Shown: positions 11,001-22,502, counted from the first letter of the stretch. The stretch: DNA of 64,000 nucleotides from Pempheris klunzingeri (GCF_042242105.1 NC_092014.1:1686374-1750373), one strand, 5' to 3'. The notes: generated by a model not told the origin, from the sequence alone. Numbers and translations: made by a program.

Positions 11001-14000
11001 CTGGAGACAGGAGGAAACAGCGTGCCGGACGGCGTGTCCCGACGGTGAGCGAGCCTCCTCTTCCCACGTTTGTACATTTAAAACTGAAAACACGTTTTAT
11101 GTAGTGACGTTCAGACGTTTCTTTACTGCGGCTCACAGGTAACGCAGGTGATCCATCAGTCAACAGATCGGCAGCTCATTCCCCAGATTCAAATGGTGCT
11201 TTTCCATCACACAGTTTTAGCTCTGCTCGCCTCGCCTCGACTCGGTTTGGGTCGTTTTCCTTTACAGTAGCGTACCACCTCAAAGTGGGCGGGGTCGTCA
11301 TAGCAAGGTGACCCGAAACTCCAGTGACGTCATTTGTATGCGACACAATCAAACACAGCTGAGGACCTGGAGCGTTTGGTTTGTGTGGAGCCGTTTAACC
11401 TCTTCACAGAAATAATAAAAACTGTTTCCAGCGTTTTAAAAACGGAGGGTTTGATTCTTGTGAACGAGTCGCTCTCATGACTCATCCAGTGATGTCACTC
11501 CCTGGCCAATCAGTGGCCTGCAGTCTGGTGACGTCACATTGTCAGCTCGACTGGAGGAGGAACTAAGAAAGTACCTGGAACCAGGAACTATCACCTGGTG
11601 GGAAACCATAAAGACTGTGCTGGTTTGTCCTTTAGCAAAATGCTAAAGCAGCTTCGGTGTGTGAATGATGTGTTCATGGGTAAATGTGGATATAGCGTGG
11701 AGGCGCGGTCTAAACGACTAGACTAGATGCTCTCCAGCCATCAGCAGCAGGTTGTTACTGTGGATATCGGCTCCGTGTGACCTCCTCGTTTCAGCTTCAC
11801 CGACCTGCTCCTCGGCCTCGTCCATCACACGGCTTACTGAGACAGAAAGACCTGTTGGGACAGTCCAGTGGAAAACAAGGCTGCTGGAGGAGCTCACCTA
11901 CCAACTGATGCAGCCGTGGTCGCTCCACAGACGAGCCACTAAAAGATTCTCGTGTCACCTCCGTCCTCAGGGGACCAGGCCCGGCTCTCCGCTCCCCTTT
12001 ACTGTCGACTTTACTCCGTCGGCTTCAAAGAAAAAGGGCGTATCGTTTCCGCAGGATGTCCAGCGCTGGAGGAGGGAGGCCGACCTGTCAGTAATCCGTC
12101 ACCGAGCTGCCTGTTTACATAGCTGGCCTCGTTTAGAGCAGAGCCGGGCGGACGGAGGGGAGCGTGGCTGCAGATCATTCCCATCCGTCCCGTCTGCGAG
12201 CCTGGCTCCTCCAGGAGGAAGAGGAAGAGGAGGAGGACAATGAGGATGTAGATCGACATTCTTCAGGGGTGAATAAAACCTTCCTCTGGAGGCCCCTGAA
12301 CAACAGAGGAGGAGATGTGGACGGAGAGTCACGTGACACGACGTGGACGCAGGTTATTCTATCGTTATTAACGCAGCCTTTTCAAACAGGCGTCAACAGA
12401 AACATCCTTCAGGATCAGGATCAGCTTTTATCGGCCAAGTATGTGAACGGGAATGTTTTCACATAAACAGAGAAAAAGGGAGAGACACAGTATACAGTGT
12501 AAATGTGTGAATATAAAAGCTTAGATGTAAAACCTGTGACAGAAGCGTCATGATGCTGGAGTAAATATGGAAGGACTGTATAGATACAACATGTGCGTCA
12601 GGCTCAGTGTGCACACAGAATCAGGTTTACTAGCAGTTAGCTGTCTACATTTCAATGGTTTTATCTTTTTTTCTTCATTACTGCACAGTGCATGCAGAGG
12701 TTATGAGCGGTCGAGTGAAGCGGCTGATTCATACAAGCTAGTTTTTGGAGAATTAAAAAAAAAAAGAGTCAGAAAACGTCATCAAGTCTCTTTTTAAAGA
12801 ACTCTTTCCTACGTTCAGACCGAACTTTGGTGATGAATTTAGACTGAGAACTGTGTGATTTTAGGTTTCTAATCATCTGAAGTCACCTTCTATAAATACG
12901 TGGGTCACAATATTCAACAGTATTGAAGGAATCAGCCTGGAGGAGGCTTTTTTCATGTCATGTATGAAAAACACACTGTTGCCAATAAAGTTGGAATCAA
13001 ATGTTTTTCTACCTCTTCTCATAAAATGATTGTGACAATGTGATTTATTCTTGATAAATAAAGTTTAGATCTTGTTTAACTTTATTGATCAAACTCTTCC
13101 AAACAGATCACAGTGAAACTTAAACCACAGTGAACCTTTGCAGACTGTGGATTCAGGCTTTAACTAAATTGGGGGTATTGAACAATTATTCCAACTTTAT
13201 GGGAAACAGTGTAGAATATACAAATGTTGTTTTTACCTTTTCATTTTTTAATTTTCTTCAATATAAAATATATTAATACATCAAGAATGCTCTAATTATT
13301 AGTGGTGTGCGGATCGATACTGAAATATCGATACCTCAGATACCAGATATTTATGTTCTAGAATATTAACATATTTTAGTTATTAGGACTAAACGTGTAG
13401 TTCATCATTAACAGGAACACGGTGGAAAGTAACTCTACTATGGGGATCTCGTCTAAATGACCCCCAGCTGGTCGGAACTACTTTCTCTTCCGCCTGTCAT
13501 AGTGTGAAATACGGCTGCGACGCTAACGAATCTTTTCAAAGGACTTAAAGGGAAAACTGTAAATATGCTGCTGAATGTTTGTTTTCAAATGTTCAGGCGA
13601 GCGTTTTAAGATGCCGTCAATTAACAGGCAACTTTTCAGTATTTAGTTTTTCTCGTATCATAATTCTTCATAATTAAACAATCGTCTTAAGCTTTTGTAC
13701 AAAGTATTTGAGTTGGTATCTGATCGGAAAGGAAATCTGTGGTGTCATCACTACTAATTATAAACACCTCAAATGGAAATTTATGTCAGCAAAGTATAAA
13801 ACTAAAGACAAACAGCCAAAAGTGAGTCGCAAGAATGTAAAATGTGTCCAGTGTTTTCACACTTTAAAGCCAAAACCGACTTCTCAGCTCCTCTCGAGTC
13901 TGACAACGTCTTCTTGTGCGATCGAGTGCGAAAGCGGCGGCTCGTGTCGACCCTGAGGACGATGCTGGGCTGGGACTCATTTAGCACAGGCCCGATAAAG

Positions 14001-15774
14001 GCACAAAGACTCCAGGGACGATTCTGCTTTTGGTTCTGGAGGTCGTTTGGTTTAATTTCCCCCTCGTTTTTGTCTGATTGTACACAGACGTCTGGTGGAG
14101 GAGCTGAAAGAATCCAGACAAAGACGTTGTATTTCAGGATTTCCTCGAGATGCTTTTACTGTTTTACGCGGTGGGTTGATTCCCAGGTGGAGGTGGAGGC
14201 ACAGAGTGATCAGCCAAGAGGAAGAAGGTCAATGACGTCACACTGCAGCCCTCAGCAGATGTTGGCAGTTGGCGTTACAGCTCTTTTACAAGCCTGGATT
14301 TAAAATGCTCAGCACATGTTAACTAAACAATCTCATCTCAAAACACACCAGACTCCATTGACAAAAACAGCAATTTTACCTCACAGAACACAGGATTTGC
14401 TGGTCTAGCGCTGCCTGGATCTGTAAGCTTGTTTCTGTTATTGTGTGCTACACAAATATTGTGTTGGATCAGACTAAACTATAAAAACACCAAAGTCACA
14501 CAACACAAACAAACTAACTGATCAAGGCCATGGTAGACTGGCAGCTCCTGTGTTCTGTGCTGTACTAAAATGGCTGTTTTTGTCAATGGAGTCTGGTGGT
14601 TTTGAAGTAGTTAAACCAAAAGGATCTACTAGACCAATTTCAACACTTTGTTCTACCTATTAGTCATGTAGACACCAAGGAGTTGCCCTTTAACATCTGC
14701 CACTTCCTTCCCTCCACAGCTGGTGCGGCCTGAGGTGCAACATCCCTGAGAGCTAATCAGCACGGAGTTACCCTTTAACGTTCTCACCATCTCTTCTCTG
14801 CCCACTTCCTCCAGACGGCCACCGACAGCTCGTCCAACTCGTCCCAGAAGAGGGAGCCAGCGATGCACTCACTGGCTCCGCCCAACGCCTGCGAGGCCCG
14901 TCGGCACCACTGCATCCTGGGACATTTCTACGAGCAGCACCGGCCCTCTGAACACTACTTCCTGGACCAGGTGAGTAGGGTCAGAGTGGGGGCGCCAATA
15001 AAAAGCCCATAACCCACAAGGCTTTGCCGGGAAAACGGGGGACTTCCTTCATGACCGTTTCCATCTCCTCTGTCTCCGCAGGCGATGCACATGTTCCCTC
15101 GTCACGTCAGCTTCCAGGTGGAGGAGGAAGAGATCGTACGCATCAACCCCCGCGAGCGAACCTGGCTCACCGGCTACGGGGACTACCGCCACGCCAACTC
15201 CACCCGTGACAAACTGCCCCAGCCCGACAGCCTGGACGCCTACGTACGCTTCGCCAAGAACGAGCCGCCCAAACACGACTACACCTACCCGTACCCGCTC
15301 GGCTGTGACGTGCAGCGAGGCTGCGACGGCAAAGCCGGTTGCCTGGAGCTGGCCGGCGGCCACAGGGCGGTGGTGACGGTGCAGCCGCGAGCGCTGCAGC
15401 CTAAAGGCAAGAGGCGGAAGGAGGACGGTGAGCGATCGCGCTGCGTCTACTGTCAGGACATGTTCAACCACGAGGACAACCGGCGGGGCCGCTGCCAGGA
15501 AGCGCCGGACCCCATCCAGACCTGCATCCGGCGGGTCAGCTTCATGTGGTGCGCCGACAGCCTGCTGTATCACTGCATGTCGGACCCGGAGGGGGACTAC
15601 TCGGACCCGTGCTCCTGTGACACCAGCGACGAGCGTTTCTGCCTGCGCTGGTTGGCGCTGGTGGGCCTGTCGCTGCTGGCGCCGTGCATGTGCTGCTACG
15701 CCCCCCTCAGGGCGTGCTACCGCTGCGGCGTCGCCTGCCACTGCTGCGGCGGGAAACACAAAGCTGTGGGCTGA
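7892..15774 (+). CDS. spred2: SPRED2, Sprouty-related EVH1 domain protein (5 exons, N-terminus outside window)
   Basis: Coding exons are 7892-8066, 9210-9378, 10663-10727, 14815-14970 and 15082-15774. All have GT-AG borders, and the phases join into 418 residues plus a split first codon. Order: EVH1 (from [12 protein letters not shown] to the TFHHWK and GLTFQSP motifs, about residues 1-115), a Ser-rich linker with the SPRED2-specific phrase [19 protein letters not shown], a Kit-binding region around '[19 protein letters not shown]', then a Cys-rich SPR domain ending [10 protein letters not shown]. Known family role: SPRED proteins sit at the membrane, bind neurofibromin through EVH1 and suppress Ras-Raf-ERK signalling. 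The linker and KBD text fit SPRED2 rather than SPRED1 or SPRED3. Teleosts can carry spred2a and spred2b and I cannot say which this is. The short first coding exon is missing. It is convergent with actr2. Confidence 0.95.
9210..9378 (+). CDS. spred2: spred2 exon: C-terminal half of EVH1
   Basis: It follows 'tcttcccag' and ends before 'gtacgg' in codon phase 1. It encodes [20 protein letters not shown], then HHWKVDNKK and the helix [19 protein letters not shown]. The TFHHWK, GLTFQSP and ARAFDRG motifs define the SPRED EVH1 core and C-terminal helix. Confidence 0.95.
9583..10087. mobile_element. non-autonomous DNA transposon with Myb-like coding relic
   Basis: The ends are imperfect inverted repeats: 'ttagccccatttttccac' at the left and 'gtggaaaagggactaa' at the right, both with 'caggaac/gttcctg' just inside. 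The interior reads, in one frame near 9,900-9,964, [20 protein letters not shown], resembling the Myb/SANT-like protein encoded by PIF-Harbinger elements (KLKxDYxKxKDxN). The superfamily assignment is inference, and the target duplication is not clean (tta/taa). It lies in spred2 intron 3. Confidence 0.55.
10091..10262 (+). repeat. dispersed fish retroelement tail
   Basis: This is a second copy of the repeat at 347-435: 'aatcaatctttatttatata', 'aaagagcaggtctggaccaa' and 'ctcccctttaacaggaag'. It directly abuts the Harbinger-like element. Confidence 0.6.
10663..10727 (+). CDS. spred2: spred2 exon: SPRED2-specific linker
   Basis: This 65-nt exon lies between 'ctctccag' and 'gtgagg'. After completing a Gly codon it encodes [20 protein letters not shown] plus T. 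This short linker is nearly invariant among vertebrate SPRED2 proteins as I recall them and is the best evidence for the paralogue call. Confidence 0.93.
10952..11011 (+). repeat. half-copy of 'ttagcttagcataaagactgg' fold-back repeat
   Basis: It contains five tandem 'ttagc' words followed by 'aagactggagacagg', which matches the left arm of the complete fold-back copy at 16,346-16,529. The right arm is absent. Confidence 0.55.
11194..11610 (+). mobile_element. MITE copy A (TIR 'tggtgcttttccatc')
   Basis: The left end is 'tggtgcttttccatcacaca' and the right end 'cacctggtgggaaacca'. The interior carries 'cgcctcgactcggtttgg', 'gtagcgtaccacctcaaagt' and 'ggtttgattcttgtgaacga'. The same sequence occurs in reverse orientation at 18,787-19,210. 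It is a common non-autonomous DNA element of fish, with superfamily not proven here. It lies in spred2 intron 4. Confidence 0.7.
12405..12500 (+). repeat. dispersed repeat remnant
   Basis: 'aggatcaggatcagctttta' with 'ggccaagtatgtgaac' matches a fish repeat tail normally written 'atcagctttattggccaagt'. Related text appears near 23,100-23,130. It is short and degenerate. Confidence 0.4.
12971..13214. mobile_element. Tc1/mariner-type MITE
   Basis: Inverted ends: 'acactgttgccaataaag' followed by 'ttggaat' at the left, and 'attccaactttatggg' followed by 'aaacagtgta' at the right. The ends reduce to TA-CACTG and CAGTG-TA, the Tc1/mariner pattern (the left TA is mutated). About 240 bp with no transposase frame. 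Confidence 0.65.
13300..13753. mobile_element. hAT-type MITE with 8-bp target duplication
   Basis: CTAATTAT occurs immediately before (13,292-13,299) and after (13,754-13,761) a 454-bp element. The element starts TAGTGGTG and ends CATCACTA, an inverted repeat with one mismatch. An 8-bp duplication plus ends matching YARNG is characteristic of hAT elements. The interior starts with 'ggatcgatactgaaatatcg', a common fish hAT theme. There is no transposase frame. Confidence 0.8.
14337..14681. mobile_element. fold-back element, copy A (left arm partial)
   Basis: 'accagactccattgacaaaa' at the left and its complement 'ttttgtcaatggagtctggt' at about 14,577-14,596 form long inverted arms. Outside the right arm comes 'aaccaaaaggatct' and 'agaccaatttcaacacttt'. 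The same family is present at 17,396-17,872 and 24,860-25,497. It lies in spred2 intron 4 just upstream of the next exon. Confidence 0.7.
14815..14970 (+). CDS. spred2: spred2 exon: Ser-rich linker
   Basis: It lies between 'ttcctccag' and 'gtgagt' and is 52 codons in phase 0. It encodes [14 protein letters not shown], conserved in SPRED2, then a more variable His-rich stretch ending [11 protein letters not shown]. It links EVH1 to the Kit-binding region. Confidence 0.93.
15082..15774 (+). CDS. spred2: spred2 last coding exon: Kit-binding and SPR domains
   Basis: It follows 'ctccgcag' and ends in TGA at 15772-15774 (230 codons plus stop). It encodes the Kit-binding segment ([18 protein letters not shown], then TGYGDYRHA and [19 protein letters not shown]), a basic [11 protein letters not shown] hinge, and the Cys-rich Sprouty domain ([31 protein letters not shown]-like text, [34 protein letters not shown]). 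The Cys-rich domain directs membrane localisation in this family. The exon is very GC-rich at third positions, which leaves long empty frames on the opposite strand. Confidence 0.96.
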   Translation, partial: AMHMFPRHVSFQVEEEEIVRINPRERTWLTGYGDYRHANSTRDKLPQPDSLDAYVRFAKNEPPKHDYTYPYPLGCDVQRGCDGKAGCLELAGGHRAVVTVQPRALQPKGKRRKEDGERSRCVYCQDMFNHEDNRRGRCQEAPDPIQTCIRRVSFMWCADSLLYHCMSDPEGDYSDPCSCDTSDERFCLRWLALVGLSLLAPCMCCYAPLRACYRCGVACHCCGGKHKAVG

Positions 15775-16345
15775 GACTCCGCCCTCCTCGCACAGGCAGC
15801 AAGGACTCATGGGAGGAGGCAGGGAAAAACGGGGGCCGCTGTGATTCTCATGTCGTTTTTTCATCGTTATCGTTTGTCTCGTCTACGATTTGCAGAAGGA
15901 GGAGATCAAGAACTTTGTCTCAACAGATGGAAAAAAATAGTTCCCTGTTGTTTTTCGTTTTTATGTCTTTTGTGACACAAAGACAGAACAAAGGATATTA
16001 ATTTCTATGTAGAATTATAGAAACATATATATATATATGTATGTATATGACAGGTACTTTATATTTTTACACTCATGTGTTTTAAAGGCTTGAATATGTG
16101 TTTTTTGCAGCGTTGTGAGGTCAGTGTGAATGTGGTCGTGTTGCAGAGGGAACAGCAGCTCGCTGACACGCTGCAAAACATTTTCACATTAGCGGGACGT
16201 GTTAACACGTCATTAAGTCAGGAAAGACAAAAAACACCAGATGTGTCGAGATAATTCCACTTTAGAGGGGTTAGTTTTAAAACTTTTGGCTGAAAGTTAG
16301 ATGAGAGGACGGATTTAAATCTCCCAGAGCTGGAGTCAGGACGTG

Positions 16346-16529
16346 GTTAGCCTAGCTTAGCATAAAGACTGGAAGCGGGGGGAAACTGCTAGCTTGGCTC
16401 TGTCCAAAGTTCAAAATTCAAAGCTACAAATTAACATGTTAAATCTAGTGTTTCATCTGTACACAGACGTAAAAGTCAAAGCAACAATAGTGGTTTCCCC
16501 TCCCAGTCTTTATGCTAAGCTAGGCTAAC
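16346..16529. repeat. complete fold-back repeat ('ttagcataaagactgg' arms)
   Basis: The left arm 16,346-16,386 contains 'gcctagcttagcataaagac' and the right arm 16,493-16,529 its complement 'gtctttatgctaagctaggc', separated by about 106 bp. This is a common teleost short repeat. Half-copies occur at 10,952-11,011 and inside the element at 26,651-27,811. Confidence 0.75.
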
Positions 16530-16913
16530 TGGTTCTGCACCTTTATGGGCAGTATCAGTCCTCCAATCAAAGTCAAACAGCAGTTGTCTTTTCATGTCTT
16601 GCACCGTGCCAGCAGCTCTGGTTCCCCAGTGTCCAGCAGAGGAGCTTCACCGGTCTGAAAGCTGCACCGCTGAGCTCCCAGCAAACTGAACAGATGAACC
16701 AGTTTGGCCGACCGGTAGGACCCACAGTCCTGACCGGGTCAGAAATATGACACCAATTTGACAGAAGATATAAAACTGTAGCTCGGCATGTTGGATTTAG
16801 ATCTGGGTCCCTACAGTTTTGTCCTCCGTACTGGTCAGACTGGTCCGTCTGTGCTGGTTTGTGGTTTAGAGGAACAAAACTCCCAGTGAGAGTAAAGCTA
16901 TAACAAGAGCTTA

Positions 16914-16914
<1 letters not shown>

Positions 16915-16951
<37 letters not shown>
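16915..16951. repeat. (TG)n microsatellite
   Basis: Simple TG run of about 18 units downstream of spred2. Confidence 0.9.
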
Positions 16952-16953
<2 letters not shown>

Positions 16954-17395
16954 TATCATGTACCTGAGACTGTCTGTCAAAGCGATGGGTATCAATAATG
17001 ATCCTTTTGTTGCTATAAATATGGACAAGAAGGCAAATCATCGTGTCTCACAGTTACAAACTTGACCTGAAGACACTTTACTTACTTTACTTTACTTTAC
17101 TACTTCACGTTAGACAATCTTAGGTCGGCCTCCTTCGTCTTAACAGAGACGCGCTTACTTTAAAACGAATGGTTTAAAACAGTTGTAGAAAGTCTAGCCG
17201 ATGCCAGCCTGATCCTGGGGAGAATAAGTCGATCCCACAACCTTTTTACGAAATGAGCACAAAGTCTGAAAATCCAGATAAAGATTTTTGTAGTGAAACT
17301 TTGTCTTAAGGAGCGTTTTGTGGTGTCAAAAACATAAAAGGAGGATTATTTAGATTTTTAAAACTCGTCCATACTCTCACAGTGATTTCAAAATG

Positions 17396-17872
17396 AATGG
17401 TGGGTACAAAAAGTTTTTGAATTGGTCCAGTGGAACTGTTGTTATATCGCTCTCTTCAAAGCGACCAAACTCCATTGACAAAAACAGGAATTTTGCCTCG
17501 TAGAGCGCTGGACTGTGTGTTGTGACTTTGGTGTTTCGAAGGGTTAGTTCTGATCACAACTAACAGTTTAAAACACCAAAGTCACACAATAACACAAACA
17601 AACTGATCGATCGAGGCTGCAGCAGACCAGCAGCACCCGTCTTCAGTGAGATAAAATAAAGCAGCAGCTCCTGTGTCCTGCGAGGTAAAATCACTGTTTT
17701 TGTGAATGGAGTCTGGTGTGTGTGCAGAGAGCTTAAACCAAAAGGATCTTCCAGGTCTCTCTCTGTAGGGATCCTTTCCATACTGCTGTCACACACTTAC
17801 AATAACAATCTGCTTGGTGGCTGCAGGCTGAGGTGATCTACTGGACCATTTAGACACCAAAATGTGTACAAA
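17396..17872. mobile_element. fold-back element, copy B
   Basis: It holds 'gaattggtccagtgg', 'accaaactccattgacaaaa' and the opposite arm 'tttttgtgaatggagtctgg', then 'aaccaaaaggatcttccagg' and 'gaggtgatctactggacca'. Compared with copy C, an inner part of the right outer arm is missing. Confidence 0.65.
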
Positions 17873-18786
17873 TAGGACCCAGGTTTAAAAAGACAAGAGT
17901 AAAACTTGAAAGAGCTTATTATTAGAGGCTCCCCTTATTATGAGATCCTCACCTTGAGGTTATTAGTTTTAAACAGCTGGACTGATGCTGGCAGTTGTGT
18001 TAGTCCGGTCAGTTAAGGATGGAGCCTCAAGAAGCGCTTGTCAGATGGTTGAATAGCTTCGGAAACGCCATCCCTCTGCACCACACATAAAAAAGAACAG
18101 GAACATTAATAACAAAAAGAAGTTCAGTACGGGGAACAAATATACGGTGCAAAGTAGATGAATAAACAAATAAGTAAAACAATATCTATATAGAATAAAG
18201 AAATCAAGAATATCTTAAGATTTTGTGCTCATTTCACAGAAACCCTGTGAGTCTTCATTAGCGGAGCGAGAGGCGTGAACACCGACTCTCCCAAAGCTGA
18301 AACTAGTGAATAAGCTGCAGCAGTTGTGCACAACCTCAGTCCTCATCACGACTCAGAAGAACAAACCTCAGCCGACGTGTGATGTTCAAATTATTTACTG
18401 TCCTCGTCACTTTCTTTCGCCGCTTTGTTGTGTGTTTGCTTCGACTCTCTCGTCTGTCTGGTGTCGGTCTCATTCAGCGCAATTTACTTTGGTCTCCAAA
18501 GTCCTTTAATGATCTCATGGAAGTTTTAACAGCTTGTGTAATTCCTCTGCTTGTAAACGAGCCGTCTGCAGCTCCCACAGTTTGTCTTCATTTGTGTCTG
18601 AAAGCCGCTGAACTTTTTCCAAGCCATCAGTTTTTAGTTTGGTTTCCTTCCTCCGGGGCGGCTGCTGGTTTCACTTCAGCTCTATGAAACTCAGCTCGCA
18701 GAGATATGAAACTTAAACCCGTCGACGTGTCCTCGTGTACCGCAACGTCAGATCAGACTCGCCGTTTCGACTCGACTCGGCCTTTT

Positions 18787-19210
18787 TGGTTTTCCACCAG
18801 GTACTTTTTTAGTACCTACTCGGCCGGGGTTCCCAGCGAGCTGAGTCGAGCCGAAAATGTGACGTCACCAGACTGCAGGCCACTGATTGGCCAATCAGGG
18901 AGTGACATCACTGGATGAGTCATGAGAGCGACTCGTTCATAAGAATCAAACCCTCCGTTTTTAAAACGCTGGAAACAGTTTTTATTATTTCTGTGAACGA
19001 GGTAAACGGCTCCACACAAACCAAACGCTCCAGGTCCTTAGTTGTGTTTGTTTGTGCCGTATACAAATTATGCCGCCGGAGTTTCGGGCCGCCTTGCTAT
19101 GATGACCCCCCCACTTTGAGGTGGTTATTACGCTACTGTAATGGAAAACCAACCAAACTGAGTCAAGTCGAGTAGAGTCGAGCTAAAACTGTGTGATGGA
19201 AAAGCACCAT
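18787..19210 (-). mobile_element. MITE copy B, inverted relative to copy A
   Basis: This is the reverse complement of the element at 11,194-11,610: it starts 'tggttttccaccagg' and ends 'gatggaaaagcaccat', with 'atgagtcatgagagcgactc' and 'aatcaaaccctccg' inside. The two copies could pair as a 0.4-kb inverted repeat about 7 kb apart. Confidence 0.7.
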
Positions 19211-20430
19211 AACTGTTCAGTTACGTTACATTTGTGACGAACGATAACGCTGTGAAATGGTTGCAGTTTGGTTTCGGCAACAAAACTACTTGGTTAGGTT
19301 TAGGACAATATTATGTTTGTTTGGTTTAGAGGAGTTCGTTAAACACGGAAGTGAAGTTATGTTACAGAAAAGATGTTAAGTTACGTTTAAAACTTTACGA
19401 ACCGTCGCTTTGGTTAGGTTTGTGCACCAAAACTAGTGAGTTAAGTTTAAGAAAAGATGATAGTTTGAGTTAAAAGAAGTACGTTAGTGATGTACGTTAA
19501 AAGTTATGTTACATAAGTTACATAAGTTAGTTTGAATTCGGTGAATACGTTTCCACAATAAACAGCATTGACTTCATACAGCAGGTCGGTCAGAGTCGCT
19601 ACGTTATCTCCTCATTTGCACATTTTCTTGCCAAAAAAATGCAAAATCTGCCTCAAACGAGCTCAGATTTATTTTTTAAAACGAGGAAGCTTTGAAGCTT
19701 GAAACGTAGCTGTTTCTATCAACTGTTTTTTCTAATGCGATTCTTCAAAATGCTCATAAAAATACATTGATGGAAACAATTATTGTGACTATTATTATCA
19801 TAAAAACTACTAAAAACTTTGGGAAATACGATCTGGTGGCGCTTTTTAAATTTTTGAGATATTTTGTGGCTCTGTAGCAAAATTTTGCGAAATGAAAAGC
19901 TTCAGTATTTCAGCCTTTATACCAGATTTGGGAATTAAAATATATTAATATGGAATATTTAGATCATATTCTTGGATCCCTGCACCAAATATTTGGAATT
20001 TTAGACTTATAATAATGACTTGAGTTGAAATAACTACATGTGAAGTGGAGTTACCTGATGTTACGAAACTTAAATAACTCAATGCTGCCTTTTGATTTCA
20101 CGTGGGACATAAACAGCAGCCTTAATGGTGAAAGTCCAGTTTAACATTAGTTACTGAAGTGAAGTTATGCTGCGAGCACGGCACAAGCAAACATGTTCGC
20201 ACTTTGGTTACGTTTAGGCACCAAAACGACTTGGTTAGGTTTAAGAAAAGATGATGTTTGGGTTGAAATAAGTAGAAGTGAAGCTACCTTACGTTTGCAT
20301 TTCACACAGGAAGTTATGACACGAGCAAACACTGTGAAATGTTTTGGTTAGTTTTAAGAAAAGATGATGTTTGGGTTGAAATAAGGACGTAAGTTATGTT
20401 GGAAGTCACATTATGTCCGTAACTTAAAAT
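19211..20430. repeat. degenerate repeat region ('acttggttaggttt' words)
   Basis: Phrases such as 'caacaaaactacttggttag', 'caccaaaacgacttggttag' and 'agaaaagatgatgtttgggt' recur at about 19,270, 19,410, 20,220 and 20,340, often followed by 'gaagttatgtta'. This is a known-looking fish repeat theme in diverged, partly tandem copies. The middle (about 19,560-20,100) shows no clear units. Confidence 0.5.
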
Positions 20431-20568
20431 AACTTCGGATCCATCCACCCCGACCTTTAAACTGCGTCACCTGACTTCCTCCTTTGCCATAATTACTGGA
20501 GGTCGCCTTCGTGAACATCAGTCATTTTAAAACAAACATCTAATGTCGTCGTTTTCCGTATGAGGACA

Positions 20569-20571
<3 letters not shown>

Positions 20572-20617
<46 letters not shown>
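20572..20617. repeat. (CA)n microsatellite
   Basis: Pure run of about 23 CA units. Confidence 0.95.
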
Positions 20618-20618
<1 letters not shown>

Positions 20619-20903
20619 ACCAGTACGCCATTAAAATCCAACATGTTGCACCTTAAATTTAAGAAAGACACTTTAGGCTCAGTCCCGTCCGTCCGTCCGT
20701 CTCTCTGCTTGGTTTCCTCCTGCCATCGTCTCTGCAGAGAAGATTCCCATGTTTGCGTTTTTTTCTGTCCGTGGCGAGGAAAGTGAACCAAAAGCAGTTT
20801 GTGCGTCGGACGCAGCGTCTTCGGCCTGCGCTCACGTCACTGCAGCTGTTAAAGGAAAGTGCCTGAAGCCTCCTCTTCATTTCTGTCCCGGTGTATATTT
20901 CAG

Positions 20904-20935
<32 letters not shown>
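20904..20935. repeat. (AAT)n microsatellite
   Basis: Ten AAT units in AT-rich sequence. Confidence 0.95.
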
Positions 20936-20937
<2 letters not shown>

Positions 20938-21137
20938 TGATGATAATAACAGTGTAGGTTGAATTCATTGGTTTGTCTTTTTTATATAATTCACGTTTTT
21001 ACCTATGTAAAAAAAACAGAATACATATATATGTATATGTATATGTATCAAGTGTATGATGTACATTTTCAGTTCTATTTTTTTATTGTTTCTAATATGA
21101 TGGATGTAAATCTCTTCTAATGAGACGATGAGACATG

Positions 21138-21143
21138 AATAAA
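21138..21143 (+). terminator. candidate spred2 polyadenylation signal
   Basis: AATAAA occurs in an AT-rich stretch that looks like the end of a long 3'UTR. It is the last strong plus-strand signal before the convergent actr2 end. The choice is tentative. Confidence 0.35.
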
Positions 21144-22471
21144 TACAAATACATCATCTGGAAACTAAAGAAACGGACGGTCTTTTAATGACTTGTTACG
21201 CCTGCAGACGAACTTTTCACTGTAACCACAAGTCTTTTATTTCTATTTTGTCATAAATGAGCACATAATGTTTATGAACAGTCTCATGGGGGGGGGGGCA
21301 TTTAGTTTACTGAGGCCTTCAGGTGTTTTCCAAAGGTACAGAAAGGCTCAAATGTTACGTCCAAAGTCTCTGCGATAAAGACAAACTGGCCCACTTCCCT
21401 CCAGAAATGCTAAATGCTAATTTTTGACTTCTGATTCTGGGTAATGAATTTTTAAAAAAAGCTGTATAAGTGTCTTCCACCAGCAGAAAGATGGAACATT
21501 TCTTCTGTAATCACTAATTAGCTTCCTGTTGGATGCAGTAAAGCTTCTCTAGAGTTTGCAGATGATGCGATTTTAGTACTTTTTGAATCACAGGCATCGA
21601 TAAATATTTGCATTATTCTTGAGGGTTTTTATTTCCTTTTCAAAAAAAAATGGCGGATAGGTAGCGACGCTGTAACCGTAATTCTGAGTGTGCGCCGGGA
21701 CGAGAAGAGGATTCGCCAACTTCTGCTGACACGACTGGTTCAATGTGAGAGATTTCGCTTAATGTCAGAGATATTAATTAACGTCAAACATATTGATTAC
21801 TATCGGACATATTGAATAAATGAGCTCGCCTGTCTCACCAAACTCACTCCTGTTTAAATTCATGTTTTTAGACCAACTGTCTTATTTCCTCTTGACATGT
21901 TCGTTATGCACTCAAAGTCCCTACAGAAGCTCCTCGTGTGTGTAAACTTGCTTGGTAATAAACACGGTTGTGATTGTTGGTTATTGATCAGCAAACAGCA
22001 GAGTAATCAGCATCGGATCCTCAGATCAGATCAACGCTCCTGTTAATGTACAGCTGCAGGAAACAAACGCACAAAGTCGTGTCTGTGTTTCCGAGTAGGA
22101 TGGGTGTGTGTGTGTGTGTGTGTGTGTGAGTGTGTATGTGAGTGTGAGTGTGTGTGTGTGTGTGTGTGTGGGGGGGGTTCGGTGGTCTATCGCAGTCACA
22201 TTTGTTTCAGATTTCATCCGAGTAAACAAAGCGAGGCAGGCAGACTCACTGGGGCCTCGGTAAATCAGGCCCAGACGAGCGTCCCGACCCGCTGGATTCC
22301 TCACACACACTGCTCTGCTGGGGACACACACACACAGGGTGTCTGATCTATCTGTGCAGGGCTGATTTTCCAGCCATGTTTATGGTGGTTGGGCTGTTTT
22401 TATTGTTCATCTTCAGCTCAACAACAACAATAAAGAGCCGATTCTTTTTCCTCCACTGAGTCAAACCAGGA

Positions 22472-22502
<31 letters not shown>

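Larger units (their letters stand above)
15775..21143 (+). other. spred2 3'UTR and downstream region
   Basis: No coding sequence is recognised. The first ~500 bp after the stop and the AT-rich stretch 20,900-21,140 look like long 3'UTR sequence. Between them lie a fold-back repeat, a fold-back element copy, an inverted MITE and a degenerate repeat array, listed separately. How much of this is transcribed is unknown. Confidence 0.4.

Noticed and set aside
12164-12466. Frame with an acidic run ([13 protein letters not shown]) in spred2 intron 4
   Set aside because: The run comes from a GAGGAA-rich stretch. No homology, and the frame is not flanked by convincing splice sites.
15049-15864. 271-codon open frame on the minus strand
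   Set aside because: It lies opposite the GC-rich last coding exon of spred2 and has no domain. High third-position GC removes antisense stops.
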